Shown: positions 23,433 to 35,400 of the stretch, one piece after another
Layout: every line of letters begins with the position of its first letter
How positions within the stretch are numbered: position 1 is the first letter of the stretch
Assembly (NCBI GenBank): GCA_030248215.1
Contig: JASANG010001415.1
Location: forward strand, 124,001 to 188,000
From: Enoplolaimus lenunculus
Lineage: Eukaryota; Nematoda; Enoplea; Enoplida; Thoracostomopsidae
Direction of reading: 5' to 3'
DNA: 64,000 nt
Translations under genes and position numbers: made by a program
The notes under the pieces: generated by a model
Databases searched by the model: none
The model's input: the letters and a program-made list of their open reading frames with translations, nothing else
What the model was told of the DNA's origin: nothing

Positions 23433-26400
23433 GTAAGTATGAGGGTTTTTAGATTATTTTTGATATCGAGCGGAACGAAACTCGCGAGCGAAGGTCGTAG
23501 TCACTCGAAACGTTTAATGTTTTGTACTCTGGGGTCAGAAAGTGGATTTCCGTACGTCTGTCTGTCTGTCCGTAATGCGAGAATCTAAAACACCACTGAA
23601 CCGATTTTGATAAAAGTTTTTATTTGAAACCATAATATATTGGTTGTGTAAATAACCGCATATTGGTGTTTTAAAATTTTAAGCAGTTTATTAGCTACAG
23701 GCTAATTTGCATAATTGATTTGGCACACTACAAAAATTGTAGCGTTCGGCAAGTTTCACCTTAACCCCTTCTCACATTGAGTTTCCAATAGGCAACTCAG
23801 CGCAGTGTATATACGTAAAATAATATATATCGCACAGTGTTTAACAATTGCAACACGTATACATAGTACTAAATAACCACAAGACGTGAGAGCCCCCTCG
23901 GGCTCGAGCGTCAAGCTCCTATAGCTGAGTGGTGATGGTATACGCCTCCCACTCCAGTCACTGGAGTTCGAATCTTAGCATGAAAGTAGGTCTCAGGGGA
24001 AATAGAAAATATTCATGTGACAAAGGGTTGAGCGAAAATTTTTTAGTTTACTATTTATAACCGCTTCTCACATTGAGTTGCCCATAGACAACTCAGCGCA
24101 GTGTATATACGTTAAATAATATATATCACACAGTGTTTAACGATTGCAACACGTATACATAGTACTAAACACCACAAGACGTGAGAGCCCCCTCGGGGGC
24201 TCGAGCGTCAAGCTCCTATAGCTGAGTGGTGATGGTATACGCCTCCCACTCCAGTCAATAGAGTTCGAATCCTAGCGTAAAAGTAGGTCTCAGGGGAAAT
24301 AGAAAATATTCATGTGATAAAGGGTTAATTTTTGTTTTTGTACAATTTTACGCAATAAATTGTTGGGATTTCTTGAAAATATTAATCTAAAACCAATTTT
24401 TAAGACAAAGCTTTACAGATTTTTGCTAAAATTATCAAATTAAACCTAATTTGAACTACTCAATTTTGCTTCATCTCCGGCTTGGAGTTCCACTAAGATT
24501 TGTTGACCTTCGGCTCAAGTTTCGGCAAATTTTGTTGACCTCCGGTGCCAGTATTTTCAACTTGCGTTTGCACCCTTCACTGCAAAAAATGGCGAGTAAA
24601 ATTGACTGTCTCCAAAATAGGCTCTACGGGACTACACAAACTGAGTCAAATTTGACTCCGCCAGAGTCAAACGTCCTACTCAGTGAGTTGAATTTGACTC
24701 TGGGGGAGTCGAGTTTGACTCAATTTGTGTAGTCCCGTGGAGTCTATTTCGGAGAGAGTGAATTTGACTCACCATTTTTTGCAGTGTATGAGCTGTGTTA
24801 ACAATTGATTATAGGAATACTCAAAACGCAATGCTTGACTACGAAGAATACTATACTTCTGAAGAACGATCTGATCATTACAATGAAACAAGCCATCGAA
24901 TCAAAACGCTACTTAAACATTATGATATTCGATTAAGACCTGGCTTTGGAGGTAAGACCAAGGCCGTTAGCCAGTTCTTCCAGAAGGGGCATACGGTGGG
25001 GTTTTCTTGACTTACAAGCAAAATTAAAAATTGTCTATGGGGGCAAAGTTTTCTCAGAAGGGCTGAACCCCCTGGCCCTCTTTTGGCTACGGTTATATTT
25101 TCAAATATCTTGGCCATTTTCGTCGCCTGAATATTGGGTTTGGGTATGTACGAAGGGTCCTGCAAAGCCAAATTGCTGCTTGTTTTGTTTTCTGCTCAAA
25201 AAGTCGTCCCCGGCACACGTATAAATACAGTAGTGTGGGGTATTTTTATGTACTATCAAGAGTGCATGATACAAGAGTGTGCAACTCTTTGTGGTCCGCA
25301 TGGTACAAAATGAACCACCGGGCGTTGCGTTTTTGGCCGACCCCAACTTGTTTAGAGAGGGGGGTCGCTGTCACATGCAATAACCCTAAATTAAATTATA
25401 AGCGAAGCAATTTGTTGCCGGATACATAAAGTGGCATGGTTCGCATAAGTTGTACACCCCCTCTAAATAAAGGGGTGAGGCAAAATACGCAACGCGTGCA
25501 GGGTACATTCGTTTGTACACTGAATGTACCCAGTTGCATAGTCTTGTTGAAGTATGCATCATCCACTTTTGGTTCTATCAGTTAATACTAGGGTGGTTGG
25601 AAAACTAAACAAGTACTGAAACATTAATATCAGCTGTAAACTGTTAAACCCAAATACTAAAGATGTTTTTCTCGACATACCTTAGCTATGTAAACATTTG
25701 CTTAAAGATCCCGGGATGCGAAGCTTGCTCCATCGCTGGGACCAGCATCTATGGCACCATTTGCCTGTGGCTTTTTACAAGCGAACTGTGGTCCTTATTT
25801 GAGAAACGCATACGGCATCCTTGTATACCGCATCCTTGTACAGCTTTACCGAAAGTTTCAGCGGAGAAAGCCTAAACAATTTCGTCTGTTTAGGAGTTTA
25901 CCGGTCTAAAATTACACCGCCTTGGCTGGGTTTCTAAAATCCTACTTAAGATGTACGTTGAAGAAATTCAATTAATCCATTTTTTGTTTCTGGAAGTGTG
26001 CTTAAGTTAAAGTAAATACTTAAAAGTCACTCGCTAAAATTAACAAATTACAGACTATCAATTGTTTGTGGTATTGTATCCGTTGTTGAAATTAGGATTG
26101 TGGACTCATGGTACGTGCGTAGTATCAAGCCAATCTTTGACTTTTTAGTTATTCCATTGGCCCATGATTAACGTTTGTTTATTTTATTATGTCCCAAAGT
26201 TTGATTTACTTAAGTCAGTAACTTAAGTAGTTAACCATAACTTAAGTAAATATTCAAGGATCCATATTCTCAAATGTATATAGCAACTATCATCAGTTAG
26301 TAAAAGGTTTTCAAATTCACTAACTGTTGCTGTTGTTGCCCTCAGATATGGCACAGGAATAGAGCGAATCCTATCTGAAAAATGTGTTGAATTTTGAGCG

Positions 26401-29400
26401 TCAGCATTCACTGGTTCGAAAGTTACACGACAGATTATCAACTGGTGATAGGTGCTACACACATTTGAGAATACGGTCCAAGATTTTAGTAACCAAGGCC
26501 TTATCTCGCAATGGTGCAACTGTGTAAAACAGTGAAGTGAATACATGAAAACTCCGAAGTCCTGAGATATTAAAACTATTAAGATTTGTTCAAATTTTTT
26601 AGTTCAAGTATTAAAATAAAATCTACGACAATTCATCGCTCGGTAACATGTCTCCCAACACTGTCCAAACGCCTATGAATAAATCTAAGCCTAATCCTAA
26701 GCGTAACCCTAGGCTTAAAAACCTAAGCATAAGGATGGACGACGAATTGTCGGATAGATGCAATTTCGGATTACAAGTTGTCAGTCGACGAGTTGTTGAG
26801 GACCGAATAGTAATGATATCATAAAAATGCAGTTTCAACGTGTGTTTATTTGTTTAAATACCGTTGTTTTGTTGATGATTTTAGGTTCGGCGTTAAAGTT
26901 GGACATGGATATACTGGTCGCAAGCTTTGATCAAGTATCTGAAGTCGATATGGTAAGTTTACATATATTTTGATTCTCTGACTTTGAGTTTTGTGATAGT
27001 AGAAGTTTTGCATCTGACAAACCGCGAAAAAACTTGCACGTGTGAATAGGGCTTAAGCAGTGGCGGAGCAGACCAGGGGTGGGCGTTCCCAACAAACTTC
27101 AAACTGGGGCCTCCCAAATTCACGAGCGAAGCGAGTGAGAAGCCAGGCGCATTTTAAAACTTCGACGGTGTTTGTTTCAACCGGTTGAGATGGGGCTCTT
27201 TTAGGCGTGGGCCCCCCCAAAATGGGGGGTATGGAGGTGCTTGCTATGGTCCTGGCGCTTAGTTTTACAAGTTAAAGAGAGGTAGGACAAAAAGGCTTAT
27301 TTTCGGATTTTAACTTGATCAATTCTTGAGGTCAAAAAAATTTTTCGCTTTTCACGCGTGTGTGCAGCATAAAATATTCATAAACATGACAGACTTGTCA
27401 GACTCGAGCGTCAATCTCCTATAGAGCTGAATGGTGATGGTATAACCTCAGTCATCTGACGATTAGCGGTTGAGAAACTCAGTTGCTAATTAGAACTCAG
27501 TTCAAATAGGAAATGTTCAAGCAAGAAAGGGTTAATATACTTATGCGCCGTTCACATTATAAAATGTGATCGGGCGACACAATGTGTGATAACCCCGAAT
27601 TAACAACCATTCGTTGACCGCCTACCTTAACGAAAATTTTCCGTTGACGCTTTCCTCAACGCGTGTCAACGGAATATTTTCGTTGAGGTAGGATTAACGA
27701 GTGGTTATTAACCATGAGCTATGACACTGTTTATGGCCCAGTCGAATTTTATAATTTGAATGGCTCATAAGCATATTAACTCTTTCTTGCTTGTATATTT
27801 TCTATTGCAACTGAGTTCTAATGTACAACTGAGTTTCTCTACCATCAATCGTCGGATGGCAGGTGTTTACCATCACAGCTCAGCTATACGAGCTTGACGC
27901 CCCAATCTTACGGGCAAACATGTTTGCGAAAAACTTGTGCAGCACAAATGCGTGCGCAGTAAGCGAAAAAAATTTCTTAACCTCAAAAATGCATCAACTT
28001 AATATTTGAAAATAAGCATTTTCACCAAGGGTGCATAATCGCTATTTAGCAAGAATACGCAACTTGACGCATTCTGCGTAGAAAAGAATGTATCCGGCAC
28101 GCGTTGCATTTTTGCCCTACCCCCTTTCATTTAGAGGGGCGCAAAACCGGTGCGAGCCATGGCACTTTATGTATGCGGCGTCAAACATGCTTTCCTTATA
28201 GGTTAATTTAGGGGTATTCATGTGATAGCGACTCCCCTCTAAACAAGAGGGGGTCAGCCAAAAACGCAACGCCCGGTGGTACAATTTGTACGATGCGTGA
28301 CCTCAAGAGTTGCACACCCTTGTCATTATCCATTTTTGATATTACGAATAAGTTTAAGGATTACACTGTTACACTGTACTTACATCAGTACTGGCGTGAT
28401 AATCGACTGGCATGGCTGGCCACCCGGAACGAATCGTTAACGATGTCTGGCGACTTTGCGGAACTCATTTGGGTTCCGGATATTTTTCTTGCGAACGATA
28501 AACAATCGTTTATTCATCAGGTCACTGAAGTCAACAAAATGCTACGATTGTACTCGGATGGATATATTGCGTACGGGATGAGGTAAAGTAGTATTATCTC
28601 GGTTTGTAAGCATAACCCTAAGCCTAACCATACCGGTGTGGTAATCTTCCTATGTTTCAAACTGTAGGACCCTATAATAAACAAGAGCCGACATCCAAAT
28701 TAGTGTTTGAGTATTTGGGAACCCAACCGGCTTTGTATTGTTGGAGAACATTGGATTGAAAGCATTGTATGGGTATACACCAAAGGTGCTATCGACCACC
28801 GTGGCCAGCAGCACGGCCGGCCGGCCGGATGCTGGCGCGGTAGTAGAAGCTAAGTCAACACCACCTGTTCAACCCGCAAAACCGGTGAAGATATATTTAA
28901 AAGCAAAATTTCGGTATTGTGAAGGTATCCAGCTATCATGAAATGGTTTGTCGTCAAAACTTACCACTCGGTAGCATAATTCGCCGTCAAATTGCATGGT
29001 ATTTGTGGCCAATATTACTTTAAGGGGCGTTAAGCGTATTCCTAAACCTACACCTAAGCCTAAGCGTTGCAAAAATGAGTTCCTAAGTGTAAGCGTAAGC
29101 CTAAGCCTAAACAAAAAAATGTTATCTAGAATCTAAACCTACTCTTTTATCTACCCACCAAAACCCTGGACGCCCCTTAAAGTAACATGGGCCGTATTTG
29201 TTATGGTATCATGACAATTTGTCGCCCGGTAACTCGTCACTCGACAACTTGTAATCCGAAATTTCATCGACTCGACAATTCATCGGCCATAACTATGCTT
29301 AGGCTTAGGCTTAAGATTTACGCTCAGGTTTATGCTTTTGTTCATTAGCTTTAGAACACTGTTGGGTGTCAAATTGTCAGGCGACAAATTGCCGTATATT

Positions 29401-32400
29401 CATTTGTTATGATTCTTGTTGGAAATTTCAATTACCAAGAAATATACACTGCAGGATGAAGCGAAAGATCTGTAAGCCTGAATAGCCTTTAAAAAGTACT
29501 TAAAATATAAATTTCAAACGACGTAACTTAAGTCTTTTTTCCGCCAAACAAGGGCACAATAATATGTTAATTCTAAGTTAAGCAGTACCATATAGAGCCG
29601 TTCACGAAAATTTTGCTGCAGATGTTGTAGAATTGGAACCCACAACGGACCAATTACCGGTCCGCTGCTCCAGCTAAAGGCTGGTGAATGTTAAATACGG
29701 CGATCTTGTGTTCATCGGTTGATGGAAGGGTGTAAACGGACAGTAAAAATACCGGAAACGAACAGTGTTCGTAATAACGGAAACGGAAAACGGATATTTA
29801 AGTAAATAAATTTCAAATAGGTTTTATTTTTCTGTCAACACAATTGAGACGTGTGTAAATGTTCTCCGGGCTTTCTAAAATTTTGAAGAAAAAATAGCGG
29901 ATGTACCGTAATTTTAAAAATTATGGATGAATATAGTATTTTTTGTTTCATTTCGGACAATAGCAACACATCTGTAACGAAAAATTGCGAGACATTTGCG
30001 CAATTTATAACTAAATTTTGAACGTAAAACTAAACGAATTTCCGGCATTTATATACCGGAAACGGAAACAGAAACGGATACTGGTTATTGCCGGGAACGG
30101 AAACGGATTTCCGGTTCACATCCTAGTTGTTGGTATAATCAAAGACTGTTGTTGTTCTTTTTAGGTTTACAACAACATTGGCGTGCAATATGGATCTGAG
30201 ATATTATCCGTTAGACAGCCAAACGTGTACAGTTGAAATTGAAAGTTGTAAGTTTAAAATGAAACGTTCTGTTTTCAATCCAAGTTTCAAAAATGTTCAA
30301 CTGTGAACGCTCTATTTATGAGCGCGAGTGAGCAAGAAGCAAAACGCAATTTCAGTGGTCCAAATCTACAAATTTGTAAGCCAGAAAATCGCGCAGTTTT
30401 TACTAAATTACTATATTTTGAATAGTGAAAGAAAACTCGCGAGCGAAGCGAAACTGCTGAATACAGACCCTTAATTTGCAATAATTTACAAACTTCCTGC
30501 GAACTCTTGTATGACAACAAAATTGCTAACTCGTGGTTTAATGGGTGCAATCAAGAGGGATGATCACTCTTTATAACAAGAGTGTGCAACTGGGTACATT
30601 CTGCGTATTAAAGAATGTACCCAGCACGCGTTGCGTTTTTGGCCTACCCTCCCTCAATCAAGGGGGGTTTAAGCAAGAGATTAACAGTATGCTTCAGTAC
30701 ACCTACCCCCTAAAACAAGGGGGGTTACAATTTCCTCATTTACTACGATATTAAACTGCATACAGACCCCCCTAAACAAGGAGGGTAGGAAAAAAACGCA
30801 ACGCGTGCCGGGTACATTCTTTAATACACAGAATGGACCCAGTTGCACACTCTTGTTACAAAGAGTGATCATCCACACTTGGTGCAATTATGACCCATCT
30901 TGCTTGAGGCCCATGTAAAGATCAGGGGTGGAATATTTTTCTGTGGGACTGTAATAGAGTAAGCCTAAGGTTTAGACAAATTTTTTTACCTGGCTTAGGC
31001 TTAAGCTTAGGCTTAGGCTTAGGAATTTGCTCATTCTTACGCTTAGGCTTAGGTTTAGGCTTAGGTTTAGGATCAGGAATAGGGCTTATAATACTGTTCC
31101 GCTTCTGTTCTTTACATTGGCCCTAATTGATAACAAATAATTGCATGGTCGTCTGAAAGCTGGGACACCTTGAGAGGTAGATGTTTACTTTCCTTCACGC
31201 TAGTGTTAATTTGATAGTAAACGAATGTTTTCTCCATTGTTTATTATTTTCCTAAGCCTAAGCTCAAGCTTTAAGTTAGCCGAAGCCTAATCCTGGCATT
31301 GTACAGCAAGACTTTTTGTCGAGGAAAGTAAACAAGTGCCCTTTTGAAATTCCTACTCCCCCATTCAGGTTTATGGCCAATGTAAAGAACAGGGGCGAAG
31401 CAGTAGTCATATTCCTAATCCTAAGCCTAAGCATAATAATGAGCTTATACCTAAACCTAAGCCTAAGCTTAAAAATGAGCTTATACCTAAACCTAAGCCT
31501 AAGCACAAAAATGAGCTTATACCTAAACCTTAGCCTGAGCACAGAAATGAGCTTATACCTAAACCTAAGCCTTAGCACAGAAATGAACTTATACCTAAAC
31601 CTAAGCCTAAGCATAAAAATGAGCTTATACCTAAATTTTAGCGTAAGCTTAAAAATGAGCTTATACCTAAACCTAAGCCTAAGCACAGAAATGAGCTTAT
31701 ACCTAAACCTAAGCTTAAGCAAAAATATGAGCTTATACCTAAACCTTAGCCTAAGCTTAAAAATGAGCTTATACCTAAACCTAAGCCTAAGCACAGAAAT
31801 GAGCTTATACCTAAACCTAAGGCTAAGCTTAAAAATGAGCTTATACTTAAACCTAATCCTAAGCAAAAAACTAGTCTAAAGCTTAAGCTTACTGTATTTT
31901 AGTCCCAAACGTGTTCCGCTCCTGATCTTTCCATGGACCGTGTAATTTCAGACGGGTATACTACAGACGATATCGTTATGGAGTGGAAACATGGAAACGA
32001 ATCGGTGCGTGGCGTTTTCGACGTCACTATACCTCAATTTACCATACTCGGCTTCCGAACACTTAATAAAATAGCGACAACTACAACAGGTAAAAAGCGA
32101 TAAATTGTAGGGATGTCCCTTGTTATTACCCTTTACCCCTATGTTGGTGTTTGGGGGGCACGCGTTCCAATTAGCCTCAAACCTGCGATGAAGCAAACGT
32201 AAGCTTTAGATTATATTTATCGCTCAGCTTTTAGGTTATGCCACTGAAATGTATCTAGCAGCTATTATCAGTTGGTGATAAGTCTTGGAACGTTCGAATT
32301 ACCATATGATGAGCTTAGAAATTCGTCATACAGGTGCTTTACACATTTGATAATATAGGCATTAGATTTGAAGACCGTTGTATAGAATAGGGCCGGAACG

Positions 32401-35400
32401 TTTTCCGACCGTACCGTAATGAGTAAGTTTAAGCTTTAGACTACTTTTTTGGCTTATGCTTAGGCTTATGCTTAGGCTTAGGCTTAGGCTTAGGCTTAGG
32501 CTTAGGCTTAGGCTTAGGCTTAGGCTTAGGCTTAGGCTTAGGCTTAGGCTTAGGCTTAGGATTAGGCTTAGGAATATGCTTATACTACTGTTCCGGCCCT
32601 GTTCTATACATTGGCCAGTTTAAACATATTCTACGTCGAGAAAGTATATATGGAGAAAATCTCAAAGTAAATTGAAAATTGAAACTAAAAATCTTCAGCT
32701 CGACCTGGCTGGTGACAAAACAGTCCCAATCCTTATTGGGGTCAATAGATGTAACATGACGGTTTGCCCCCCAGCGGTATTCCGGGGGGAGGGGGCAAAA
32801 CTGTCAGTTTACATTTACTAGAGTCAGTTGTGGTTGGCAGGCTGGGTGCCTAATCAACTTACATACCTGTAATTTTCTTCCCCTAACCTCTATAGCGCAT
32901 GGGTGGACTGGCTATCGTGCCTATCGGGTAAATAATCAATTGACCGGTTGAAAATTGAACCGCTCAACAAAATAAAGAATGATGGTAACGTAAAATTATG
33001 CTTCCAAATTCTAGTAAGCCGTTTTATGTCAGATAGTTAACTGTAACTTTTTGCGTCAGTCTAGCCGTGCTAGAGTTATGAGAAAAAACACTTTAAGAGG
33101 TAGTAGAAATCTGCTCGATTCCAAGCCCGCATTCTCAAATGTGTACAGGACCTATATTACCAGTTAGCAATAGGTTTTCAAACAAGCGAACTACGGCAGC
33201 TACGAAAGTCAAACTCGGGTCATAAGTAGAAACACTCAAATGCAGGATATGTGCCAAATTTCAAAGTTGTCGATTTGCTGGTTCAAAATATATAAGTCCT
33301 ATTACCAAAACAGGTATAACAGGTGTTATATGCATTTAAGTATATGGGTCCTAGAGTCCATAAAAGTTTCTTTCCAAAGTAAAAATTCTGACTACGCCAC
33401 TGTACAAGTCGGCTAAAAATCACATGAATTTAGAAGAATATTTTTAAATTTAAAACATTTCTCATATGAATATTTGACTGTTACGCATAAAAATTTATTT
33501 CAACCCAGGTTGTATATTAATCGTAGCCTTAGCTCGATTCATCACTTAGGTATAGGAGCTTGTGACGCTCGTGTTCGCGAGAGCTCTCACGTCTTGTGAA
33601 GATTTTACACTGGGCATACACTGTAAAAAATGATGAGTCAAATTGACTCTCTCCGAAACAGGCTCTACGGTACTACACAAACTGAGTCAAATTCGACTCC
33701 GACAGAGTCAGATTTGACTCACTAAGTTGCACGTTTGACTCTGGTGGAGATGAATTTAAACTCAGTTTGTGCAGTCTCGTAGAGCCTATTTTGGAGCGAG
33801 TCAATTTGACTCACCATTTTTTGCAGTGTACGCGTAGTAAAACGCTGCGCATTGTGTGTTTAATTCACCATTGTACAGAATGCTCTAAGGGGATCACAGT
33901 CGATCCTTTGACAAAGGGTTAATTCTCATTCTATGCGTCTCTATTTTCAAAGGTACTTACCAGCGGTTGAGTCTGGTGTTTTACATTCGTCGATGCATCG
34001 GTTACTTCATATATCAAACGTATATGCCGTGTATACTAATTGTAATGCTATCGTGGGTATCATTCTGGATCAATCATGAGGCTGTTTCAGCCCGTGTATC
34101 ACTAGGTAACCGCACTCTCGTTTGAGCATCCAAACACCCTTCCCTTCCCTATTTTCTGAATTCCGTCCCCGGAATGTTTGTTTGACCACAGAAATTTTGT
34201 CGCCGTTCTGTTGTTGCTTGCGCTGTCGCATGAAAAATATATCGTTTGCAACAGGTGTGGTTGTTGACGTGCAATCTTTGCAATAACCTTGCGTACACCA
34301 TGTTAGGCAACACTAAGGGTTGTGCTATACTGTTTTTGACGTGCGGCGCCGTCGGTCACCCGTACGGCACCTACCGTCACCCGTACGACGCCGTTTGTCA
34401 TCGTATAGCGCCGTCCGTTACCGTACGGCGCCGTCCTTTACCGTGCGGCGCCGTCCGTTACGCGGCGCCGTCCGTTATCGTGCGGCGCCGTCCGTTACCG
34501 TGCGGCGCCGTCCGTTAGCGTGCGGCGCCATCCGTTACCGTGCGGCGCCGTCGGTTACCGTGCGGCGCCGTCGTTTACCGTGCGGCGCCGTCGGTTACCG
34601 TGCAGCGCCGTCGGTTACCGTGCGGCGCCGTCGGTTACCGTGCGGCGCCGTCGGTTACCGTGCGGCGCCGTCGGTTACCGTGCGGCGCCGTCGGTTACCG
34701 TGCGGCGCCGTCCGTTACGGCGCCGTACGGGTGACGGACGGTGACGGGCGGCGCTGTACGGGTGACGCACGGTGACGGACGGCGCAATACGGGTAACGGA
34801 CGGTGACGGACGGCACCGGACGTCAATTATAGCGCAACACTAATAGTGAACGCAAGGTATTGAGAAGATGGTGTGTTTTTTAAATTTTAACCCTTTCTCA
34901 CATGAAGATTTTGTATTGCATCCGAAACGTACTTTTTAGCTAAAATTCGAATTCAGATGTCTCTCGGATGGGCGGCGTGTATCGTCATCACTCAGCAATA
35001 GGAGCTCGACATTCGAGCTCGACATTCGAGCTCGACATTCGCGCTCGACATTCGAGCTCGAGGGCTGTATTGTATTGTGGAAGTTTTGTACGTTGTATAC
35101 ACGCAGCAGCTGCTATAACTGTGCATTATGTATATTTTCACGTTTACAGTTTGCGCTAAGTTGCTCATAGTCTACTCTTAATAAGAAGGAGCAATGGCGG
35201 ATCCATGGGGGGCCACCCCGGCCGTGGCCCCCCAACAGCATCTCGACAAAAATTATATAGCAATTTTATTACAATAATTCGTGGTTTGTGTGCGGGTCAA
35301 AAGTAAGTTTATTACCTGTGAAATTTTGGCCCCCCATTTTGACATCCTGGATCCGCCACTGAGAAGGAGTCAAAGTTTGATTAGCAATTTGAGCATAAAA

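Noticed and set aside
23922-24272. Two functional tRNA genes
   Set aside because: A and B boxes fit, but acceptor and anticodon stems do not pair well and the units are part of dispersed repeats.
24795-25010. A small gene starting upstream of exon 2
   Set aside because: The frame is exon 2 plus intron read-through; splice sites and family match define the exon.
31276-31879. Overlapping ~190-residue frames on both strands with repeated LNLSLS or RFRYKLI
   Set aside because: Both come from the 36-bp tandem units in a T element, with 36 a multiple of three.
32472-32563. A true telomere or chromosome end
   Set aside because: The array is ~90 bp, lies within an intron and inside transposon ends.
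34246-34775. Arg/Pro-rich open frames
   Set aside because: Produced by the 20-bp satellite, which lacks stops in several frames; no start context or conserved content.
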